A DNA stretch of 64,000 bases from Tritrichomonas foetus (taxonomy: Eukaryota > Parabasalia > Tritrichomonadida > Tritrichomonadidae), in NCBI GenBank assembly GCA_001839685.1, contig MLAK01000648.1, forward strand, positions 21,125-85,124. The letters are read 5' to 3'. The notes under the pieces are model-generated. The model saw only the letters and a program-made list of their open reading frames with translations, did no database searches and was not told where the DNA came from. The position numbers were made by a program, and so were the translations under genes. This document shows positions 41,301 to 49,796 of this stretch, piece by piece; within the stretch, counting starts at the first letter, position 1; every line of letters starts with the position of its first letter.

Positions 41301-43073
41301 AATAGATGGTACTTCAAGATTTTTAAATAAACCAACTAAAAATGAAATTCCAATATCTTCAATTTTCCTTAAGAAAAACTTAAGACTTCCAAAAAATAGA
41401 AAAGCAGCATTCTGAAGTGGAAGCTCTGCAATAATTGTATACATTTTATCTTTAATTTGAGGGGCTTCTGGACAATTTTGATCTAAATGGCGAAGATTGA
41501 TATCTGCAATAACACAAAAAGTCTGCATAGTAATATTATAATCATCTTTCTTTTTAAGTTCTTGGATACGAATAAATTGAGTGAAAACATCAATAAATGC
41601 TAAAAATAAACTGGTGTTATCAGCAATAAAAAGCGGTGAAACAACAAGTGAACCAGCATAGTGCATGACTAAATTATTTAAATAATTAATAAATGCTGAA
41701 AATGGCTTTCGTGCCGATAAATCTCCTGGTTCGAGCAAATATGGGAAAGGCTCATATGAGCCTGCAAAATAATATCTTCGCACACCTAAACGATTGTTTT
41801 CCATTAATGATACAACCCAATGTGACTTTGTAACCATGTCAGAACATCCTGAATAAAATTGATCAGGTGATCTAAAGATTTCGTCAAGAACATGTTTTCC
41901 TGTAATAAGTGAAAATACACGGAAAATAGTTGTTGTTGGATCAACTACAAAAACAAAACCAATAAAAGCACCATTCATTAAAATAGGAACTAGTGAATAA
42001 TCATATTCTGGAAACAGTTGGCTGAATTCTGAAGATCGTGGTGCCGAACTTTCTGTTAGTTTAATTGTTCGTAATTTTTTACCATCAACCAAGTTAAATA
42101 TAGTAACAGAAAAATCTGGTCGAATTTTTGCATAAGTGAAACAGTCAGCAAGATAGCAAATTGCGTCTGATGTTTTAGCAGTTTTTGAAGAAGGTTCAAC
42201 TAAAGTTCCTTCAGGTGTAGAAAACAATTTTTCAAACTGAAAAACATATTCATGAGATGATGTATATATAATAATTTCTGTTTTAGTTGCAACAAGTGAT
42301 GCTTTATAGTCAACTGTGATATTTAATTCTCTGTGAATTGGATGCATTAAAGATCCCATATTAAGGAGTGGGAAAATTTGAATTCGACTATCCGCACATA
42401 AAACAAATAAAAATTGACCATTACTTGAGGTTCCGTGACAATTGACATAGCGAGCTGTAAACAATTCGCTGTGTCCACGTATTTGTGGGAGATAGTCAGA
42501 TGTCGGAGCAGGAAAAGCAGATACTGGAACACATGTTGAAAACATATCTGAAAATTTCTTGATAATTGTTTTATCAAATTTTCGCTTTGTCGCACAATTA
42601 TAGGCTTCTTGGAAGCAATGCAATAAATCAGAAAAATTTGGATTTTTCATTTCCTTATTTTTGAGAATTTCATGATGCGGCGCATTAAATTTTGTCAAAA
42701 AATAGCGATTGGTTATAATCATCTCACTACGAACTGATCCGTACATAATATAACTTGAGAATTCGTTTTGAAGATTGATGAGAACAGAAGGATCATTTAA
42801 ATCTGTCGATTTAATAACATGATCCAAAATTCCTGGAATGTTGGTTAATTGCTCGAGACTGTACATCAGCAGATTGCCTATTTCTTCGACTTTATGCCGC
42901 TGCTCGGCCTTTGACGAGGAGCTTTTTTCGTGATTAAATGAAAAATAATGTAACGTTCCTTCGTAATAAAAAATTGGATCATGAATGTCACCAAACGGCA
43001 GTTTAGCGATGGAATTTTGGGACTCGTACCGATAATGTGCATTATCTTTGGGTCTGGAAGGTGTTTGTCCCAT
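35340..43073 (-). CDS. Giant HECT-domain E3 ubiquitin ligase
   Basis: This 2577-residue protein ends in a full HECT domain (about 2200-2577). Landmarks are the N-lobe signature DAGGPTRELMTEA, the C-lobe FITTLTRLPNP, and the catalytic STCFNRLHLPTY with Cys2545, 33 residues from the end. HECT ligases take ubiquitin from an E2 onto this Cys and pass it to substrate. The first 2200 residues are mostly helical repeat-like scaffold, with a beta-propeller-like stretch near 200-450 and a beta-rich SPRY-like stretch near 1420-1540, giving a build like HECTD4/HERC ligases. The N-terminus MGQTPS fits an N-myristoylation signal (Gly2, Ser6), suggesting membrane anchoring. Start is the first ATG and is needed for that motif. 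Substrates unknown. Confidence 0.9.
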   Translation of the reverse strand: MGQTPSRPKDNAHYRYESQNSIAKLPFGDIHDPIFYYEGTLHYFSFNHEKSSSSKAEQRHKVEEIGNLLMYSLEQLTNIPGILDHVIKSTDLNDPSVLINLQNEFSSYIMYGSVRSEMIITNRYFLTKFNAPHHEILKNKEMKNPNFSDLLHCFQEAYNCATKRKFDKTIIKKFSDMFSTCVPVSAFPAPTSDYLPQIRGHSELFTARYVNCHGTSSNGQFLFVLCADSRIQIFPLLNMGSLMHPIHRELNITVDYKASLVATKTEIIIYTSSHEYVFQFEKLFSTPEGTLVEPSSKTAKTSDAICYLADCFTYAKIRPDFSVTIFNLVDGKKLRTIKLTESSAPRSSEFSQLFPEYDYSLVPILMNGAFIGFVFVVDPTTTIFRVFSLITGKHVLDEIFRSPDQFYSGCSDMVTKSHWVVSLMENNRLGVRRYYFAGSYEPFPYLLEPGDLSARKPFSAFINYLNNLVMHYAGSLVVSPLFIADNTSLFLAFIDVFTQFIRIQELKKKDDYNITMQTFCVIADINLRHLDQNCPEAPQIKDKMYTIIAELPLQNAAFLFFGSLKFFLRKIEDIGISFLVGLFKNLEVPSIRCYAISHIPDTFAMAFIPFNITNALSQLMPTTPQSKSEAGSTPQTLLLLHQRIMILAALSFLETTDKCEQQFDPNQQKLKAKNILNFLYEYSIIITTNFENIMEQCSSFIELEESFILMLLTNFVMVLSSLTEYRVIAEVLTPVFAPLVSRIVEYIELKGIDINDESDLSHMILGFIVLYSKLIATLLQGSDLSDFEKQYIWLFKDVVKSVEEAKKIEIYTSKEIEDFEDQELDNFIKGKTEIMTYIYKKYKPMMNKKLSKAIQQEDRLVLSSICKWTGSTQELMEYNESKRFSENFRAALDWMMRIRSQIRSMKQHNQPTDDIIIKCLMLLRFERIEATPTPQEVANFILTKQSPEMIIYVIKQKHLRNDLTLLGFDLAARILDIDNLDIFTRLFAHNLAQIHDFEGLNAILSIFTPTQQQNEKIVHFFDRVLQIVVKNPYPKLMLVAFRIFRDCNKFPEIEATFLVGILKIIDKSPERIPAFALAISLMQKTKFIPETLMNLSLERPGKLVLLAEGLKGNDCTVDFYDKAEEFFWTTPSNHVRPMCRVLYFASYSKLLKKRRVRSFITKVIDYIGEQLIKYNDLVGASEMVWLVKKMLVNGGRPAKIIYSLIEKEKHSDARICGIFAVLNGYIEILRPFCSVRIHFNRTSTMECIAAYDTEKDSWICYPLPFSLKNKVLRMQFSPQDEIYAIDLETISTNSFNNFDFILRYFDHCFADTTSVFASLYVKSFSSFLRFPEFGKLLTDKHIQRISRYLVPFNDINGTIRSKHALTKKTVIPSKCGFGVLHFKDNKYTTYLSPQIKKKEVFTVKFKVSDFTGYFGIITDNQDRFYTRYSLVQFPSGRWYPFNTPVLSFPEDAKEITFTVDRGNHKFFVGDQKMIFPIGSRFRVLIAVPNDSEFDVETDFSVFDLNAPPSIQHHGNLFGNNKSSLYTLPESINSLEKTVWADINKYEEIPDIVSAMNVGLKVMENFINPPDYISIHAGFATECSYDIIEALYRGYNRCLVDGWASVSLMRVLQIFPDKVNNLDTLTKLFTLLLVPLENFALSLFNELEFPFDFSEPAWYESAQTNVLFMGLEKEAKETLRCIVTKPGFEARLCSDVQSMTQKQLLHMLAFPHHFHTYYPPGSYPATLRVNSPNAIITMNSFHPIVKDGIEHEKTKYDLPFIKHGGDPMVQLSVLDRSLSILSINPNNNSWIYESAFELLLLMKSFIFFTPDPKFRTAIKSCLIDCFVCQSPFVLHYLPQILEFFQLHMPPTPFDKSTTFIQHLQLLGAFLKTYNGRDKERMLAFYSQEQTVITSRYATEIANFFPEFFPVPVYKPISQTVKIPKMNLDPAAIKEDYAGYIRMLRMYSIRYKTLVGFPFWDILPLWLRISGAWNDEVDKIDPTVEEISPEVMHVINPSQVKIEITITPKIMLTPRAMVMYSDSSEFTNATFVNSKNISHPIYTTAKDTYLSPIDVKDLWKSLTLKVKVKRQKKETNTNEGMPKIIDPRAFHAQFIEEMEEFAVKWSPQDTEKLVVLLPRYALREPKFASVLSIAKGSSLCLKYSQNVVLLRAALIHHFNYIRYKKFKYVPKHLWDSLSSFVSIEDAADAITESIKCGKDDNFPTFQIDRRSAHRLIVDGKGSPSRSIISQLTRQFKKCGKSKLQCRVRPWKIRFTGEQAIDAGGPTRELMTEAAASIFEPTTQLTVITPNGRRGEGPNQLTYIPFDKTGRRYDDYQTIGTFIGMILRTGFSQDLPFAPLVWKFMAKERIVLSDISAIDSQFGEHITRMREAATQENFETHYMFTWAIEQWDGTPITLPGHTDGSIVKSNQVEQYITEAIQFRIRSIMSPLKEMRRAFQTNVAFKKHKMLTGTLLSRMAQGSSVISTEHLKSITVYSVELPGGSKNPYVERYWRAVDRLNDEQKKLLLRFITTLTRLPNPVINPSFKLQIDKMVTKVPDQALPSASTCFNRLHLPTYSDDDIAYQKILYAIQFCQTMENQ

Positions 43074-44055
43074 GTAAAACTTTTGAGAATCAATTCAGTC
43101 GAAATTAATCGGCATTCCATTGAAATAATTGGAAATTCAATATTCGCCAACAATATAATTAGTGATAAAACATGACCCTTCTTTATGAAAAAGTCATAAA
43201 TATCCAACAAAAAAAGTTTATTGAATCTCTCAAAAAAATAGAAATGAATGAATAGTGGATTTGAAAAATTTTTATAGAATATCTTTTGAATGTATATTGA
43301 TTCGTTTCTCTGAATTATCTCGAGATAAATGTTTATCGTCGAAATTCAATAAATCGATATCAATAATTCAATAGTTTATTGTCATTTTTCATAGCTATTT
43401 TCTAAGTAAACCTTTTAAAAGTTTCATTTTGAAAGAATAATGGGATAATAATCTATTGAATTTTTTGGAGAGTTATTTAGGCTTTCCCCTGGTTATGTTC
43501 TTTATTTTTGATGCCAAAGCTATTTATAATTTCGATCCAACAGTTGAGTCAATGAAATGATGCGTTACCATCACAATTAAAATTTTTAATAAAAACGACG
43601 TAAACTCATTTTTCGAAAAGCAGCCATTGCCCCTCATGAAAGCAACTTCAAACAGTGAAAGGTTCATCTGATCGCCATTATAAAGCGCATTTTATACAGT
43701 CTTTTTTCGGAATACGTTGATAGTGGTCAATCAATCGACAAACGAAATTTTTGATGGACTCATTGTTAGCAAACTATGTCAGATTCGCATTCAAAAAGAT
43801 AAAACTTCTTTAAATGAGAGAAGAATATTTATTTTTTTGGATATTCGTCAGAAAGCCGAATTTTTTGGGGAACACCTTCTCATCACTCATGAAAATTGAC
43901 CAGTATAGTGCTCTAGCGCTTGATAAAGATTATGAATGTCATCCATCTCATCATCTATAAAATCCTTTCAAAAAGTTGAAATGGTTGCGATTCAAAAACT
44001 GGAAAAAAACGAAAATGTTAAAAAAAAGGAAAAAAATGAATGAATAATTAGCTAT
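43074..44055. other. Intergenic region
   Basis: AT-rich spacer between the HECT gene and the TMEM33-like gene, both on the minus strand. The 43717-43899 open frame starts at TTG and has no recognised content. Nothing else seen. Confidence 0.5.
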
Positions 44056-44859
44056 TTACAAGCTCTTTTTGAGATCCTTTAAACCAGCTTGGATAGCTTC
44101 GCCAGCGTTTTGTGGGATTGGGTAGATTTGCTTAGCAACATCTTTGACCTTTTCAAGAACATCAACAACTTGTTCGACGATCTTACGAGCGTCCTTGTTG
44201 TCTTTTGTGAATTGGTGGAGATAATTGCTGATGGTCTTATAAACCCACTTATGTTGGTCATCACCCATAACACCGTAGAAGACGTTGTTGACAACGTAGA
44301 CAAGGAATGAAAGGAAGAACTTTCCTTTGAATGTGAAGAGTCCAGCAAAGAATAAGTAAGCGGCAAGAACAACATCACAAACACCACGAGCGCGCTTGAT
44401 GTAAACATTCTCGTTGACTGTTTTGGCGAAGTTGTCGATTGTTTCTTTGAGGTCGCCAAGGCGTGGGCCGAGTTCGGATTGGATGACCTTGACTGTTTCT
44501 CTGAGTGAGTAGAGTGCGTATGAGAGGAAGAAGAGGAATGGATAGACATTGAAGAAGAGGAAAACTAATGAGATGACGACAATGTGGAGATGCTTTCCGA
44601 ACCAGATTCTCTTAAGGAGTTGGTCTGATGACTTCTTAACGCCAAAGAATGATTTGTTTGTTGCTTGTAAGTAAACACGAAGTCCGTGGTATGCGAGAAT
44701 GAAAAGATATGTTAAACCAAACATTCCCTTTTGTTTATTGGTAAGGAAGCAGCTGATTGTTGAGAACAAGAAAGCGGCGACTGGGAGGATGTTAAGGGCA
44801 AGGCGGATATAATCGTTTACATCCTTTTTTTTGCTGATTGTAATTTGAATCTTCGACAT
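44056..44859 (-). CDS. TMEM33/Pom33-like ER and nuclear-envelope membrane protein
   Basis: This 267-residue protein has hydrophobic segments at about 22-42, 47-65, 90-118 and 160-195, then a charged helical tail. The order resembles TMEM33/Pom33. A loop with KRIWFGKHLHIVVISLVFLF precedes a Y-P-containing membrane segment (FFNVYPFLFFLSYALYSL). A helix then sits parallel to the membrane, followed by a paired C-terminal membrane region. Proteins of that family shape the ER and help place nuclear pores. Codon use is GC-richer than the neighbours (many GTC, CTC and AAG on the coding strand), as in a highly expressed gene. Family assignment is tentative; a reticulon-like ER-shaping role is an alternative. 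Initiator motif 10 nt upstream supports the start. Confidence 0.55.
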   Translation of the reverse strand: MSKIQITISKKKDVNDYIRLALNILPVAAFLFSTISCFLTNKQKGMFGLTYLFILAYHGLRVYLQATNKSFFGVKKSSDQLLKRIWFGKHLHIVVISLVFLFFNVYPFLFFLSYALYSLRETVKVIQSELGPRLGDLKETIDNFAKTVNENVYIKRARGVCDVVLAAYLFFAGLFTFKGKFFLSFLVYVVNNVFYGVMGDDQHKWVYKTISNYLHQFTKDNKDARKIVEQVVDVLEKVKDVAKQIYPIPQNAGEAIQAGLKDLKKSL

Positions 44860-44865
44860 TAAAAC

Positions 44866-44871
44866 TAGTGA
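44866..44871 (-). promoter_or_regulatory. Initiator-like element of the TMEM33-like gene
   Basis: TCACTA on the minus strand; start at its A would leave a 10-nt leader. It lies at the end of a short CATCA repeat. Confidence 0.45.
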
Positions 44872-45288
44872 TGTGATGTGATGCTGACCATAAATCAGAA
44901 AAATCGATAGAATACAGAAAATGTGAATATAAATAACATAAACTTCTGAATTGTCTCGTTTTCATTTGCGTTTTTAATTTATTCAAAAGTGACGACGACA
45001 AAATAAAATATATCACTTCTCATTCATAAAATATATTTATCTTGACATATTATCCCAAAATTAATATAACACTCATCTATATTGTAATGATTTACGCTTT
45101 ATAATTATGTGAAAATGATAACAACATGAGAAAATCACTGAGAATTGATAAAAGATAAGGACAATCAGTCAAGAAAAAACTCATGAAAAGTTGAATGTTG
45201 TATTTTCATCGGGAATTCTTAAATCATGGTTAAAAGTTGTATGAAAATTTGACCTTCAAATAAAAAAAATGATATCATGATAAAAATG
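44872..45288. other. Intergenic region left of the foldback element
   Basis: AT-rich promoter-type DNA; no gene or repeat recognised. Confidence 0.5.
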
Positions 45289-45297
45289 ATGTCAGAC

Positions 45298-45597
45298 GGC
45301 AGGATTTTTTTTCCTATGAGTTTTGTTTTTTGACACTAAAAATGGGTAAATGTGATGTGACTTTGCGGGCCCCTTCGACTCATTCGGCCATTGGAAGAGG
45401 TGCTGCCACGTGACCACAGCTTCGGATCGCTTCGCTCCCTCCGCTGTGTTCACGTGGCGCACCTCCTCCATGTCGAAGTGACCCAAAGAACCAGCAAAGT
45501 TCACATCACATTTACCCATTAGGTTTTTTCNACTTTTGACCTTTATTTGACCTTTCACTTCACATTTACAAAACTCATAGGAAAATAAATCTCTGCC
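45298..45597. mobile_element. 300-bp foldback MITE-like DNA transposon remnant
   Basis: The element has terminal inverted repeats of about 28 bp: the left end begins GGCAGGATTTTTTTTCC, and the right end read inward begins GGCAGAGATTTATTTTCC; both continue CTATGAGTTTTG. It is flanked by an exact 9-bp direct repeat, ATGTCAGAC, at 45289-45297 and 45598-45606, which reads as a target-site duplication. The inside is a long imperfect hairpin: 45341-45420 pairs with 45443-45520 around a GC-rich loop. The core is far GC-richer than its surroundings. No transposase is encoded, and the minus-strand open frame through it crosses the N at 45531 and is not a gene. A 9-bp duplication fits Mutator-like (or Merlin-like) superfamilies, so this is likely non-autonomous. 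Confidence 0.88.
45341..45520. repeat. Long imperfect inverted repeat inside the element
   Basis: Left arm 45341-45420 and right arm 45443-45520 are largely complementary (for example GGTAAATGTGATGTGA against TTCACATCACATTTACC, and CACGTGACCACAGC against GCTGTGTTCACGTG). The 22-nt loop is itself partly palindromic (GGATCGCTTCGCTCC). Transcription of either strand would give a hairpin RNA. Confidence 0.85.
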
Positions 45598-45606
45598 ATG
45601 TCAGAC

Positions 45607-46414
45607 ATTGTAATTGTGTTTTTTGATCGTGACTCGGAATAAATTAATTATAAAATTGTTTAATCATAATAATCTAATGCGTTTTTTTGATATCCATCCA
45701 GAGTTTCACGTATGATGATGGATTTCATTTGAGACATTATAGAATCTATTAGAAAAAGTTCACCAGCACAGAAACATTTCTGAAAAAAAAATTATATTTT
45801 CAAAGAAAAATAATTTATTATGATAAGGGAAACTCTATATCATAAAAAATTGTGAGTTGTCTTTTAAGACTGCAAATCTGAATTACAAATTCCATTATTT
45901 TAAAAGAATAGAAAATACCGATTTTTTCGGTGATATTTTTATTATCACAAAGAAAATAATGGATGTTGCAAATTAATCATAGAAATTTAATATTATAAGC
46001 ATTATGATATGATGTATTTTGAGTTTTGGCCTCTTTTTGGAACATTTGAGATGGAATGGTATATTGTCTCAAAATAACCCTTTTTACCAATATTGTTAGA
46101 AAAATATAATGCTATATATTATGGTACAAGCATTTGGAACTCAAAGCTTTTGTTAAATTATTTTGGGAATGGATTCACAGAGGAAAAATAGTGATAAGAA
46201 TGTGCAATTAAAATAAAATAAATATATATTTGATGAATGAAATAAGTACATCTCTTAAATACTTTTGTTTTTCAAGATATTATAAAAATAAAAATATCTT
46301 TACTCTCAAGAATATTGAATGGATATTCAGTCACATCAGTCTCCTCAGAAAATACTTTTCCATAGTTTACATGAATGTTGTCGTAAAATATTCAAATTCA
46401 TATAAATTTTCGGA
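45607..46414. other. Intergenic region right of the foldback element
   Basis: AT-rich spacer. The open frame at 46230-46418 has no recognised content. An initiator-like motif at its end is listed separately. Confidence 0.5.
46398..46403 (+). promoter_or_regulatory. Initiator-like element of the 148-residue gene
   Basis: TCATAT; start at its A (46400) would leave a 15-nt leader before the ATG at 46415. Confidence 0.4.
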
Positions 46415-46861
46415 ATGACGGAATCTCGAGAAGATATAATGAGCAAAATTGAAGCTCAATTTACTGAAGTTAAGAGACTTAAAAAAGAACTCAGGCGCAT
46501 TGAAAAAGAACTTGACAAAGGTCCGCCACAAGAATTAATCGATCTTCGTGCCGAAATCGAACACCTTAAAAAGAAACAAATCAAACTCGATAAGAAAGAA
46601 CAAGAACTTCCACCCAAATACCGAGTCCCTCCTTACTACCCACTCGATGGCGAGCCCCACCATCTTTATGAAAATACGAGATTGTTTCCACCGCCAACGC
46701 CTCAAGAAATGTACACAGGCCGTGTGAAGTATATCAGGCCAGAAGACAGAGTGTGCCACCCGACGCCCTTCGAGAGGCCGCAGCAATGTCGAGCCCAGCC
46801 GGTCGTCCTGGCAAGAGTTACAGTTCATTTGGATGAAGAACAAGCTGGAAATAATGATTGA
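46415..46861 (+). CDS. Small coiled-coil protein, unknown function
   Basis: This 148-residue protein has a charged coiled coil (about 8-65) followed by a Pro/Tyr-rich, non-coiled half containing PPKYRVPPYYPLDG and a FPPPTPQEMYTG motif. It looks like a compact adaptor rather than a fragment: codon use is GC-richer at its end than in the spacer, and it has a plausible initiator upstream. I do not recognise the family. The reverse strand is open across part of it; that is a shadow. Confidence 0.7.
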   Translation: MTESREDIMSKIEAQFTEVKRLKKELRRIEKELDKGPPQELIDLRAEIEHLKKKQIKLDKKEQELPPKYRVPPYYPLDGEPHHLYENTRLFPPPTPQEMYTGRVKYIRPEDRVCHPTPFERPQQCRAQPVVLARVTVHLDEEQAGNND

Positions 46862-47542
46862 AATTGTTAATAAAATAAACGAATGTTGTGCTTTCTTTTG
46901 TTACGAAATAATATTTTCAATTTTTAGTTCAAAAAATAAAAACAGAATGTTTTCCTTGATCTGCTTCATCATTTTGTTTAAAACCAATTAGGTTTTTAAT
47001 CGTATTTCATTTATTCCCATTTATTTCCATTCATTCCCAGCTATTTCTATTCATTTCCAGTTATTTCCATTCATTTCCAGTTATTTCCATTCATTTCCAG
47101 TTATTTCCATTCATTTCCAGTTGTTTCCATTCATTCCCAGTTATCTCAGTCGAATCAAAAATGATATTATTTGGTGGTCACACTAATCTTTCCATGTGAG
47201 TGAAATTATTATGAAAAATGGATAGAAAAGAAACATTACTAATGAGATTCTGATAATGATCAAAATTTATTTGCTAATCAAGGATATCAACCAACACAAT
47301 AAAAATTTTGGGTGGAATCACTCAAATATTTCAGAAATTCCATGAATAATAATAACGATGGCTCTAATGATTCACTTACAAAAAGTTTGACTCCATTGTT
47401 TTTGTCTATTGTATAAATACATTTTAAAAGGTTTAAAACTAAGTGTTCATTAAGTTTTCATCAAAAAAAATAAAAAGATAAAGAAACCCAATATTTTGGA
47501 AGCGAATTCATCAACACAATTATAATCATGTTTTAGATTTGC
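46862..47542. other. Convergent intergenic region with minisatellite
   Basis: 3' regions of the small coiled-coil gene and the BspA-like gene. It holds the 20-bp minisatellite at 47021-47140; otherwise AT-rich with no gene. Confidence 0.55.
47021..47140. repeat. 20-bp minisatellite, six copies
   Basis: Six exact-length 20-bp units of consensus TTATTTCCATTCATTTCCAG, with partial units on both sides. Each unit is itself two related 10-bp halves. A few units carry one to three substitutions; the middle three are identical, which points to recent turnover. Confidence 0.95.
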
Positions 47543-49783
47543 TTATAATAAAAGATAGTAAATAAAAAAGGATGATTCAAGAAATATTCTTCTCTTTGTG
47601 TATTGAATTTCTGTGGAAAACGTAAAAACTGATGTAGGTAAAGTATCATAATAATATACAGGCTTTCCTCCAAAAGTATCATTTTCATAATGGGAAGTGA
47701 CTCCAACACTAGATATTAAAGTGTAAGAAAACGCAGATGATGAAATACTAGGTTCAATGATCCCTTCATATTGGCACACTCTCAATTTTGTACAATAATA
47801 AAAAGAATAAATACCAATACTTTTAATTACAGATGGGAAAACAACACCTGTAATATTACTACAACCTTCAAATGCAGAATTGCCAATCGATAAAATATTA
47901 TTAGATAGTGTTAACTTTCCTGAAAAGGAATAACAGTAATAAAACGAATTAGCGCCGATTTCATTAATAGTATTTGGAATGATTAAATTATTATTAAATT
48001 GATAGCATGAATAGAATGCATAATTATTAATTTTTCTTACAATCAATTGAATATTTTGGTAAATAATAACACTTGGAATGACTACTTCTTCTCTTTTTTG
48101 AATTTCACATCCAAACAATGTAACTTCAGATATATTTAGAGTTAAAACACGATATACTAAATTGTTTTGGTATATGTCATCTGGTTTTACTGCTGGTAAA
48201 TATCCCAAAGTATCATTAAGAAAATCGCTTGGAACATGAATACATCGAAATGTGGTTCCTCTAAAAATGTCTGTATAGATTGATAATTGTGTTCCTAGAT
48301 ATATAGCTTTTATAATTCCAGTACATTCGGCAAATGCTAAGTTCCCTATCGATGTTAGAGAAAGAGGAAGTGTTAATGTTTCATTAAACCCGCTACAAAA
48401 TGAAAAAGCCCCAATAGAAATTGTTGTCGTTTTATTAGGGAAATCTAAGGAACCAGAAAAATTAGAACATGAAGTAAACGCATTATATCCTATTGAAATA
48501 ATAGAGTTAGGGAATACTAAATTACCACTGAATGAATAACAGTTGTAAAACCCATAGCTCTGAATGATTGAAAGATTGAATGGCAAAACTAGCGATCCAT
48601 TGAATCCATAACAATGCCCAAATGTATAGGTTACAATTGATGTTATATTTTCGGGAATGATAAGGTCTCCATAAAATCCATGACAATACATAAAAGCATA
48701 CTGTCCAATAAAGATTAAATTAGTAGGAAGAATCAATTCTTGTGTAAATCGTTCACATCTGAAAAATGAATATGAACCAATTGATGTAATAGAGTCTGGT
48801 AATTCTAAATGTGAAAAGCCTGTGCATTCTCTAAATGTATTAGATTGTATTGTAGTTATTGTATTAGGTATAGATAATTTCCCATAAAAATTGGAGCAAT
48901 ATGCAAAAACACCCTGAACAATTGATGTAACATTGACAACTGCAGTTTCTTCATGGACCAATATCTCTAATGATGATGGAATAATTATTTCTCTCTCATT
49001 ATTAGAAATACATCCTATCAATGAAAGTTCATGAGTAGAGTTTTCATAGAAATATATCAAATCATCATTTATGATAGTATCCGATTTTATTGCTGGCAGT
49101 TCATTAAAATAGTGATAATTATATTCTTCAACAACAAAAACACATCTAAAATAGCATTGTTCAAAAGAATTAGCTGCAGAATCTGATTGAAAAAGGATAT
49201 TAGTACCATTATAAATGGCTCTTGTAAATCCAGCACAATTCTTAAAAGCTTCAATACCAATAAATTCTATAAACTCTGGAATAATTAGATCACCTGTGAA
49301 CCCAGAACACCCATCAAAAATATTGTTATTCAAATATGTCATTTGATTATGAAGCTGTAAAGAACCTTTAAAGCCAAAACAGAGATAAAACGCATTATTT
49401 CCAATTGTACAAGGATTTCTAAATACGAGATCACCAGAAAATCCTGTGCATTCGGAAAAGGAAAAAGACCCAATCATCGTCAAGTTTTCAGGAATTACTA
49501 AACTACCAGTAAATCCTTTACAATTAGAAAAAGCATATTCATTAATATATACTAGTGATTCTGGCAATACTAATTCACCATAGTAATCCATTCCATAGAA
49601 AACATTATTTTCTATACCAACTACTCGATATAAGACCGATTCATATTCTATTGTCGATGGAATATGAAGTTCAGAAATATTATTTTGTGCTTCAACTGCT
49701 ATAATATTATCATTGAACTGTGATTCATAGCGAATATTCTCATGTGTAAAACTTGCATATGTTAAAATTGAGATAAAAAACAT
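47543..49783 (-). CDS. BspA-like leucine-rich surface protein
   Basis: This 746-residue protein has a short hydrophobic N-terminal stretch (about 1-13), a probable signal peptide. It is then built of about 23-residue BspA-type leucine-rich repeats of the pattern SFxxCxGFxGxLxIPxxITxIGxxAF. There are three modules, each opened by a non-repeat header: residues about 17-60, 205-270 and 505-575. The second and third headers share LPAxK-x-D and a xLIYxx/xLVYxx strand. Such proteins are the largest surface family of trichomonads and mediate adhesion. Only a weak hydrophobic stretch ends the chain, with no long membrane helix, so it may be secreted or peripheral. Initiator motif 11 nt before the ATG. 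Confidence 0.9.
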   Translation of the reverse strand: MFFISILTYASFTHENIRYESQFNDNIIAVEAQNNISELHIPSTIEYESVLYRVVGIENNVFYGMDYYGELVLPESLVYINEYAFSNCKGFTGSLVIPENLTMIGSFSFSECTGFSGDLVFRNPCTIGNNAFYLCFGFKGSLQLHNQMTYLNNNIFDGCSGFTGDLIIPEFIEFIGIEAFKNCAGFTRAIYNGTNILFQSDSAANSFEQCYFRCVFVVEEYNYHYFNELPAIKSDTIINDDLIYFYENSTHELSLIGCISNNEREIIIPSSLEILVHEETAVVNVTSIVQGVFAYCSNFYGKLSIPNTITTIQSNTFRECTGFSHLELPDSITSIGSYSFFRCERFTQELILPTNLIFIGQYAFMYCHGFYGDLIIPENITSIVTYTFGHCYGFNGSLVLPFNLSIIQSYGFYNCYSFSGNLVFPNSIISIGYNAFTSCSNFSGSLDFPNKTTTISIGAFSFCSGFNETLTLPLSLTSIGNLAFAECTGIIKAIYLGTQLSIYTDIFRGTTFRCIHVPSDFLNDTLGYLPAVKPDDIYQNNLVYRVLTLNISEVTLFGCEIQKREEVVIPSVIIYQNIQLIVRKINNYAFYSCYQFNNNLIIPNTINEIGANSFYYCYSFSGKLTLSNNILSIGNSAFEGCSNITGVVFPSVIKSIGIYSFYYCTKLRVCQYEGIIEPSISSSAFSYTLISSVGVTSHYENDTFGGKPVYYYDTLPTSVFTFSTEIQYTKRRIFLESSFFIYYLLL

Positions 49784-49790
49784 TTTGGAA

Positions 49791-49796
49791 AAATGA
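49791..49796 (-). promoter_or_regulatory. Initiator-like element of the BspA gene
   Basis: TCATTT on the minus strand; start at its A would leave an 11-nt leader before the ATG at 49783. Confidence 0.45.

Noticed and set aside
43717..43899. 60-residue open frame upstream of the HECT gene
   Set aside because: It starts at TTG, has no ATG-led core and no recognisable domain.
45292..45558. 88-residue minus-strand frame inside the foldback element
   Set aside because: It spans the unknown base at 45531 and simply reads through one arm and loop of the hairpin; no protein family fits.
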